A DNA stretch of 33,271 nt from Verrucomicrobiota bacterium (GTDB taxonomy: Bacteria > Verrucomicrobiota > Verrucomicrobiia > Limisphaerales > JADLHS01): assembly GCA_025350905.1 (NCBI GenBank), contig JANXWY010000423.1, forward strand, positions 1-33,271, in the 5' to 3' direction. The number at the start of each line of letters is the position of its first letter. Position 1 is the first letter of the stretch. The translations under genes and the position numbers were made by a program. This document shows, piece by piece, positions 1 through 8,900 of this stretch. Under the pieces are notes generated by a model. The model searched no databases. It was given only the letters and a program-made list of their open reading frames with translations, and was not told where the DNA came from.

Positions 1-2
1 CC

Positions 3-998
3 CAAGGGCCCGTCGGTTTTACAGGCCCCCAAGGCCCGATTGGCCTGACTGGTGCCACTGGCCTAACCGGTCCTCAAGGTCCGATTGGTTTGACTGGCGC
101 GCCGGGCCCGACAGGGGCCACGGGGCCGCAAGGACCTCCGGGCTCGGCCGCACCGGCGACTCCGCCGGGCATGGTGCTGATTCCGGCGGGTGCGTTCACG
201 ATGGGGAACTCGATTGGTGACGCCGACATCAGTGACGCCGCGCCCATCACCGTATCCGTTTCCGGGATTTATATGGACGCGAACCTCGTGAGCTGGAGCC
301 AGTGGCAATCAGTTTATTATTGGGCCACCAACCACGGATACGGATTCGTGAATGCCGGTTCGGGCAAGGCACCGAATCACCCGGTGCAGACGGTGAATTG
401 GTATGACTGTGTGAAATGGTGCAACGCGCGGTCGCAGCAGGTGGGCAAGCTGCCGGTGTATTACCGGGATGCAGGTTTCACCCAGGTTTATACCAATGGC
501 CAGGTGACCATCCTCTATCCGAATTGGGCGGCCACTGGCTTTCGGTTGCCTTCGGAAGCCGAGTGGGAGAAGGCGGCGCGGGGCGGCGCGAGCGGGCAAA
601 GGTTTCCCTGGGGCAACGTCATCAATCAGGATCTGGCGAACTATTTTGGAGACAGCGTTAATTATACCTATGATTTGGGACCGGATGCTTACAACGGAAT
701 CGGGAGCATTGGCGGAACAACGCCCGCCACGAGTCCCGTGGGCTCGTTTGCCGCGAACGGCTATGGGCTGAACGACATGGCAGGAAATGTGTTTGAGTGG
801 TGTTGGGATTGGTATGCGGCAACTTATGCGGGCGGGAGCGATCCGCACGGACCCGTTGGCCCGTTGAGTTTTCGTGTACTGCGTGGCGGTAGTTGGGACG
901 ACGATGTCTTCCTCGCGCGTTGCGCCGGGCGCGGCTACGAGCTCCCCGCGGGCTTGCCCTTCCCCACATTTGGGTTTCGCTGTGTGATTGGGCTTTAA
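3..998 (+). CDS. Collagen-like (G-X-Y) repeat protein with C-terminal formylglycine-generating-enzyme/sulfatase-modifying (FGE-sulfatase) domain; 5' end beyond window
   Basis: The frame is open from nt 3 and reads [48 protein letters not shown]. This is followed by the FGE hallmarks [62 protein letters not shown] and FGFRCV. The listed start at nt 90 is a TTG inside the G-X-Y repeat. Confidence 0.9.
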   Translation, partial: QGPVGFTGPQGPIGLTGATGLTGPQGPIGLTGAPGPTGATGPQGPPGSAAPATPPGMVLIPAGAFTMGNSIGDADISDAAPITVSVSGIYMDANLVSWSQWQSVYYWATNHGYGFVNAGSGKAPNHPVQTVNWYDCVKWCNARSQQVGKLPVYYRDAGFTQVYTNGQVTILYPNWAATGFRLPSEAEWEKAARGGASGQRFPWGNVINQDLANYFGDSVNYTYDLGPDAYNGIGSIGGTTPATSPVGSFAANGYGLNDMAGNVFEWCWDWYAATYAGGSDPHGPVGPLSFRVLRGGSWDDDVFLARCAGRGYELPAGLPFPTFGFRCVIGL

Positions 999-1311
999 TC
1001 GCTGCGCTCCCTAGGTTCGCATTTTTGATATTATGGGCGTGTTATTAACGTAACGGCAACCGGCGGCAAGGCCCGTTTTCGGGCTTGGGGCACCGGCCCG
1101 CGGTAATCTTTGAATGAAGAATATGGCGAGGTAGAAATGACAACCACCTGACGAAATTGCGGGCTCGGCTCCTGGATCGGAACTCGCAGGGAGAGAAGTT
1201 TCCGCGCGCCTTGATTTTGGGGTTGAGCAAACCGGATCGAGACCGAGTTTGGCGGTGTTGGCGTGGCCGGGGGTGGGGCGCGGACACATGGAGACTAATC
1301 AAATTACGAGT

Positions 1312-1496
1312 CCAAAGCACCGAGGCACAAAATGAAAGCGACAACAATCTTAGCTACGGCTGAAAGCCGGAAGGCACAGGACAAAATCCCGAGCTGCGAG
1401 TTGATCAAGAAAGTGCGGCGTTACGGCACATACAATATCGCAGCCCCGAGCCGCTCCTCGTCCCTGCCTTTATGCCTTGGTGCCGTGGCGCTTTGG
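1312..1496. repeat. Imperfect inverted repeat pair (1312-1339 and 1468-1496)
   Basis: CCAAAGCACCGAGGCACAAAATGAAAG versus the reverse complement of the second arm, CCAAAGCGCCACGGCACCAAGGCATAAAG. Confidence 0.5.
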
Positions 1497-1895
1497 CTTT
1501 TCACCTTCACGGTCTGCTCGCAATCCTACTCCATCGACCGGTCCAAGATCGCCGGCGGGGGGGGCACGAGTGCGGGGGGCGGTTTTTCTGTTAGCGGCAC
1601 GATCGGCCAACTGGATGCCGGTGGACCTTTGACCAACGGCCAGTTCACACTCACGGGCGGTTTCTGGAGTCTGATCAACGTTGTGCAAACTCCCAACGCG
1701 CCGGTGCTCACCATCACGCATACCGACAATTTAATTGTCGTTTCCTGGCCCGCCTCAGTGGCCGGTTGGACGCTGCAGACCAACCAAAATCTGACCGCGG
1801 GCCTCTGGGGTAATTACGTCGGCGCGGTCACCAACAACCGCGTGACCAACTCACCTACGACGGGCAATTTATTCTTCCGGCTTGCCCAGCCCTGA
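1332..1895 (+). CDS. Small secreted protein with C-terminal module ending GNLFFRLAQP; true start uncertain
   Basis: Hydrophobic segment LPLCLGAVALWLFTFTVC, then SYSIDRSKIAGGGGTSAGGGFSVSGTIGQLDAGGPLTNGQFTLTGGFW and WTLQTNQNLTAGLW...NLFFRLAQP. This style is common in Verrucomicrobiota secreted proteins. Confidence 0.65.
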   Translation: MKATTILATAESRKAQDKIPSCELIKKVRRYGTYNIAAPSRSSSLPLCLGAVALWLFTFTVCSQSYSIDRSKIAGGGGTSAGGGFSVSGTIGQLDAGGPLTNGQFTLTGGFWSLINVVQTPNAPVLTITHTDNLIVVSWPASVAGWTLQTNQNLTAGLWGNYVGAVTNNRVTNSPTTGNLFFRLAQP

Positions 1896-2936
1896 CGCGG
1901 AAGCCCCGGGTCGGCGAAAGGAAAGCGAACTCCGGCGCCAGACGGAGGAAGTCTCCACCACTGCGATCGAAATCCGCTCGAGGCAAACCTATTGGTCGAT
2001 CGGCAATGTTGAGCCGCTCAATTCTCGCGCTCGCAATCAGGTGAAAAAGACGGGAACGATACTGAGTTTGCTGGACCGGGAGGAATAGCGAATCAAGCAG
2101 TGCTGGATTTTCTTTGAAGGCCTGATGCACAAGAAAAATCGAAGTCGGTGAGCATCAACAGACCGGCTTCGACATCGTGCGGGATCTTAGACTGGCAGTG
2201 TCCCTCGCCCGTTATACGAATGCTCTGGGCGGTTCGGCCGCCGATCTCCCCCGGTCAGTTTCCCCAATAATGCCCCCTCCGGGCGCTGGTCGGACATCCG
2301 TTCAATGCGACCGAAATATTTTAAATTGCGGTACCAAGCGGAAAGATTCCCGTGGGGCGTGAATTCCGTGCCGGGGCGCGTTTAGGTGGCGCTATCCGGC
2401 AACATATTTCTCGCAAAAGCTCGACCGAACTTCCATCGCCAGCGGCCGGGAAATCAGCGCCGCCAATTGTGGCGATATCATTGATTTCATTGAATGGAAA
2501 TTGCGCTTTGCCGGACCTCAAAATCTTGAAAATCAAGTTCTCGAGCGTTCCAACCCGTAGGATAAAATAATTGGGACTGGCGGCTGCGCCATTCGGTTGC
2601 TAATGGGGAATTCCCTGACAACAAGCCGCTGTTCTTCCCGACTATGCGAAAACCGCAGGTGTGTAACACTCTACACCGTCCGCAAGATCGTTTCCGCGCG
2701 ACAGTCGGCGGTGAGTTAAAGGAGCGGTGCGATCGAGCAGAGCGCAACCAAACTATACAACCTGTGTGGCAAAAGATGAACGTAACGACAAAGGATTTTG
2801 TAGCGAACCCAAATGCCCTGACCTCCTTCCGAGGTGGGGAAATCAACTCCGGATTTTACCCCGGCTCCGGACGGTGGGTGAAGTCCTTCGGGTTATCTGG
2901 TGCGAACCAGTGAATTTTACCAAATCAGGAAAACGT

Positions 2937-5900
2937 ATGAAGCAGCCAGTGAAGACCATTCAACAACCGCCCGTGACCAATTCCCGCCGCCCAGAGGACG
3001 TCGTCCTTGCCCGACCGTCGGCAAGCCAAAATTCCATGAACCAGAGACAAACCGTGAAGTATTTTATGAACCCAAATTCCTCCAGACTATTTTTTCAAAA
3101 GGCTGCTTTGTGCCTGGCCGCGCTCCTTGCGGCGGCGGCGGCCAAGGCGGCCTTGACGTTGACGGTCGTCGATGACGCCGGGGTGCCCGTCCCGAATTTC
3201 CGTTGGATCCTTCAAGAGGACAACTCGGCGCCGGGAGTGCCCAACGTGCCAACGAACAACACCGTCTCGATCGTTGCGCACAAGAGCGACGCCCGGCCCC
3301 TGGCGGCCGGCCAAGCGACCAGCAGCACCTGGCCCATCCGCGTACCCAAGTTCACGCTGCCGAAGCTGGTGCCAGACGGCACGGTGATCGCGGGCCAGAC
3401 CAATCCCTCCTACGAGGACAACTACCTAAACACTGCTTATTTTGCGGACCCCGATCCCAGCCAACGCTACGTGATCGAGGTGATGGTGCCCGGCTTTTCG
3501 ATGGGCGGACAATTAGTCGCCGCCGGCCAGACCGCCGTCAAGATCGTCCTCAATCACAACCCGCTCCCGACCTCGCAGGTTTCGATCCTGGTCTTCCACG
3601 ATAATAATCCAATCAATAATGAACCTGATGCCGAAGAACAGGGATTGGCTGGGTTTCGCGTTTCGTTTTTCGACCAACTCGGCGGACCGTTCATCCAGGA
3701 TGCATATGCGAACCCGATCGGGACGACTTATTTGCTCAACCCGGACGGAACGTATCAACTTGATTCCGGCGGCGCCCCGATCGTGGATAAGGCCGGTAAT
3801 GGCTTTGTCTATACCGATAAGGACGGCAAGGCTCTGATCAAGAATATGTGGAACGCCAAGTTCGGCGTGCAGGTCATTCCGCCCACGGGTGAGAACTGGA
3901 ACGGCGGGCATGCCTCAATGAAAGCCGATGGCTACAACTGGCAGAGCTCCACCATCGAAGGCACGCCCTTCATCGACGCTTGGGCGCCGGCCAATGGCGC
4001 TCGGGTGTTCATCGAAGGTTGGGGCGCGGGGTCTTATCATGTTTTCTTCGGCTTCGTGGATCCGGCCAAACTGCCGGGTGTTCCCAAGCCCACCGTGGCA
4101 ACCGGCCCGGGAGTGAATGTGACCGGCACATTGCGCTATAACCACTACGGTCGGCCGCCCCACACCGCGATTATGGCGAGCGGGCCGGTCGTGACGGATG
4201 GCTGGGTCGGTTTGAACGCCTCAGGCGCGGGTGGGCCAGGCTACTATGTTGCTCCCTGCGACCCCGAGGATGGAACATTTACCATCACCAATGTTCCCCC
4301 GGGCACCTACGACCTGGTGTCCTGGGACCGGCCGCTGGACTCCATCTTCAATACCGTGACCATTACCGTGCCGCCGGGTGGAACTTATAATCTGAACGAT
4401 GTCTTCATGTTCCGTTGGTTCGGCACGCTGCAAGGCAGTGTCTTCTACGACAGCGACGGCACGGGCTTCCCGCAAGACGCCGCGCACGTGGACAAGGAGA
4501 AGATCCCTGGAATTCCGTTGAACATCCGCTTCCGGGATGGAACGATTTACCAGTCCACTCAGACCAAAGTGGATGGCAATTACTCATTCACTGAAGTCTT
4601 TCCCTTCTTCAAATGGCTGGTGGCCGAGGTTGACAATCGCCGCTGGAAGGCGAGCGGTATGACGGCTGTGGTGGATGACGGGGGAGTGATCCCGCCGGAT
4701 GCGGGATGGACCACCCCGTCTGGAAACGCCCGCAATCCCCAGCCTCAGTTTATGGTGAACCCGGCGGATGGTACTCTCACTACCACGCCAATTCCCAATC
4801 CGAATACGGGCAATAACCTTTCGCGCACGCAGACAAATGCCAGCCCGGCGGAACCAGTCCTGACTCAGGCTCTTGGCTTATACCATAGTCAGAATAGCGA
4901 GATTGACTGGGGGAAGGCCAACTATGGTCCGGGCGAAAGCGGTGGCATCTCCGGCAGCGTGGCCTATAACAACACCCGGGCGGAATCGAATCCGCGTTAT
5001 GCGGTGCAAGAACATTGGGATCCCGGTGTGGCGCGGGTCCAGGTGACCCTTTATGAGTTTGAAACCAATTACGCCGCCCTAGCCGATGCCAATAAAAACG
5101 GTAAACCGACGGTTTACGGCAAGCCCGCCGATCTCAATCTGTGGAAGATCAAGCGCCAAGGTGCAAGCCCTGGCGATCGGCTTCCCCGGCTCGCCGACGT
5201 GGACAATTATCCCTTCGACTGGACGCATCCTGCGCCCGGCCATCCTCCAACCCGCGGTCCGGAGGACGTAGACCAAGATGATCTGGCGCATACACTCTAT
5301 GACAACCTACAGCCATTCAACCCCGGCGATGCCATTCAAATTACCCACACGGACAGTTGGGATGATGACGTTGCCGTGAATGCCGCCCCGGGACACTTGG
5401 ACGCCAATGGCTGGCCGTCGGGTACGCAGCAGGCGCAACCGCCAACAATTTTGGGCCGGAAGGTCATCGGCAGCGACAACATTGCAACCTTTAACCAGGT
5501 CCGCCCCGGCGTGTTCGATGGCGCCTTTGTCCTGAACTCCTATTATCCAGGGGGAATCGCCAGTCACAGTGCTGAGCAACCGAATCTGCCGCCCGGGGAT
5601 TATATTGTCCAAGTCGCGCCGCCGCGGGGTTACCTGATCCAAACCGAAGAGAGCCGGAACATCGTCTTTGGCGACGCCTACAAGCCCAGCAAGCTGGACA
5701 TCCCGGCGGAGTGCGTTGGTGACTTCCACCTGGTGCCGGCGAACTTGAGCCTGTTCAACGACCCGGACCATGCGTCGCCCTCGGATTTCGCCAACCAATG
5801 GCGACCCATGGCGGACCGCAAAATGGTAACGGTAGTGGAGAGCCGGAATGCGCCCTGCAACTTCCACGTCTACACCGAAGTACCCAAAGCCGCCCGCGTG

Positions 5901-8900
5901 GTTGGTCTGGTGATGAACGATCTGTCCGCTGAGTTTGATCCCAGCAATCCGAATTACGGTGAGAAGGAAGGTCCGGGTTGGGTTCCGATCTCCTTCCGTG
6001 ATTGGGCCGGCAACGAAGTGGCGCGGACCTACGCTGATGAATTCGGTTCGTATGAGGCCATGCTGCCGTCCACTTATAATGCGGCGGTCCCTTGCCCCAG
6101 CGGTTTCGCCCCGACCATCCTCACGGTCATCTTGAATGATCCCACCATGGTGGACCCGTTGAATCCGAATGGCCCGCGCATCCCGGACCCGAATTTCAAC
6201 CCGGGCTTCACCACGGGGCCGGTCCCGTTGGAATACTTCCCCGGCAGCGTTAATTATGCAGACACGCCCATTCTCCCGATCGGCGCTTTTGTGGGCACGC
6301 CCAATAAGACACTCGACATCGAGCCGCCGAGCGGAACGCCCGTTATTAAGAACGTGTCCGGCACGGTCGTTAGCGGATATGCCGGACCATACGTGGCAAC
6401 TAAAGGGGCAGCGGGCGATTTGATAACGATCAGTTCGTTGGGACTCACACCGGTAACTGATCCGAACTACACTCTCCATGGAAACACGAGCAAGGTTATG
6501 CGCGATTACGGCTTTGGTGCGACGAAGGGGACCGGCAACGTCACTCTGAATGGCGCCGTTATCCCAACTGTCAGTTGGAGCGATGCGAGCATAACGTTTA
6601 AACTGCCCCCGACGTTACCTGCCGGCTCAACGACGCCCGGCAGCGCCAATTCCAGGGAATGGCAGCTAATGGTGAAGCGCAACAATTCGCTTACCACACC
6701 GATTGGCATCACACTTACCTATGAACCGAATGCAGCGAGGGTACACATGGTAATCCCCGTCGACCCGAACACCATTGCTGCCGGCGTAAACACGACCCAA
6801 ATCCAGGACGCCGTGGACGCGGCTGGCGATCGTGACTTGGTCATCGTTCCCGGCCTCAAAGCTGATGGCAGCGCTCTCTGGCCTTGGAATGAGTACGTCA
6901 TCCTGCACAAACCCGTACGGCTGCAGGGTTCGGGTTACAGCACGCTCATCAACGGTACGCCCGACCCGGAAATCCGGCTGGCGGCCTGGCATGATAAAAT
7001 CAACGCCTTGTTGGGTGAGGATCCGTTTCTGGCCAATGAATGTCCGGGTGTCCAAGTAATTGGGCAACACACCAACCGTAATGGCGTGGTCGTTGACGCC
7101 GGCTTCGGGACTGGTCGTGCCCGCATCGATGGATTCAATATCAAGAGCGCGATCCACGGCGGCGGCATCCAGGTCTACACCGAAGCCCACAATTTGCGCA
7201 TCAGCAACAATCGGATCACCGGCAATCGGGGTTCGTTCTCCGGCGGTATCTCCATTGGTATGCAGGATTCCGTCGATACCACCTATAATAACACCAACGT
7301 CTTGATTGAATTCAACCAGATCCTCAAGAACAGCAGCGGCAACGGTGCCGGCGGCATCGGCATCTATACCGGCGCCCGGGATTACAAAGTCCGGAACAAC
7401 TACATCATGGGTAACTTTGCCACCAGCGACCCCGGCGGTATCATCGGGGCCTCCGGCTTCGGCGCCGGTGGTGGTGGTATCGGTCATGAAGGTCTGAGTC
7501 CGGGCGGCTTGATCGCCAACAACGTCATCGCTTTCAATGAGGTATACTTCGGTTATTCCTCGGGCGGTGGTGATGGCGGCGGCATCTACATCAGCGGCGA
7601 GGCCGATGGCTCGAATGGTTTGGGCACGACCGGCTCCGGTTCGGTGACCATTATCAACAACCTGATCCAGGGGAATCTCGCCGCCGCCGGACTTGGGGGT
7701 GGCATCCGCCTGGCGGGTGTGAATGGCCCGGACGTGGCGACCAACAACACCGACTCAATCTATTGGCACAAGATCAAGATCTATAACAACATGATTGTGA
7801 ACAACGTCGCCGGCTACTCCGGCGGTGGCATCTCGCTCCAGGACGCGATCAATGTCGATATTGTCAACAACACCATTGCAAACAATGACGCGACCGCGAC
7901 GGCGCACTCAGCCTTCGTCGCCGATCCAAACGTATCGGACCCGCAGGGTGCGGGCGTAGTCAGCCATCAGAATAGTGATGCGTTGAATACGGCGTTGGCT
8001 GGCCATGCGCCTCTGTATTCGCGGCCCGCCATGATTAACGACATCATCTGGCACAACCGGTCGTTCCACTTCAGCTTTACGGTTGCCGGCATCCCTCCCA
8101 CTATCGGCGATGTGCTCAACCAGGAGCCGACCAACAATACCAAAGGCTTGTTGCCTGATGTTTCGACAACGCCTGCGGTGTACGCGGACGTCGTGGTCGT
8201 CGGCGGCGGCAATATCCCGCTCACCACTTGCACCACTTCAACCTCTGGGGGTACTCCGAGCTTCGTGACATCGTATTCGAACACGCTCTACACGGCCATC
8301 GTGTTTGACGAAGCTGGCAACAACATCTCGGTGCGGATGGATCCGATTGGTTTGTATCTGCCCACCATCAGCACCAGCACTGCTGTAACAAATCGTGGCA
8401 ATTATCATCTCAACACTAATTTGCGTCCTGGGACATCGGTTAGCTCGGTCGCCGGATTAGGGACTGATTTTGACGGAGAAGCCCGTCCCGCCGCGAGCGC
8501 GACGACAGATATTGGCGCGGACCAACGCGGTGCAGCGACGGCGTCAAGCATCGTGCCGCCGCCAGAAGCAGGCACGTTGAACGTTGATATCGTCAGCGGA
8601 TTGTTGCCGGACGTCACCGCCACTCCCGGTGCTGCCGGTGCGGTTGAAGCGAATCCATACGATCCACCGGGCGCGGCGGTCCAGCCCCCGCCAATCAACC
8701 CGGTTTGGATGACCAGCGATCCCGGCACCGCGAACCTTCCATTGTTCGTGAATGCCGACCTGTTCAGCCTGACCACGTTTGCCTTGCGACTGCAGGCTCA
8801 GACGCCTCCGGTGACCGGCCTTGGCGCCTTGAAGGATCCAGTGGCCAGTTATATCTATAGCCATCTCCGGCCTGGAACGGCCGCCCGCCCCGGATCGCTG

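Noticed and set aside
90-92. ORF-track start of the first gene at nt 90
   Set aside because: TTG codon in the middle of a continuing G-X-Y collagen repeat that extends to the window edge.
5307-6479. 390-aa minus-strand ORF opposite the giant protein
   Set aside because: Antisense shadow ORF with no signal peptide, domain or RBS support.
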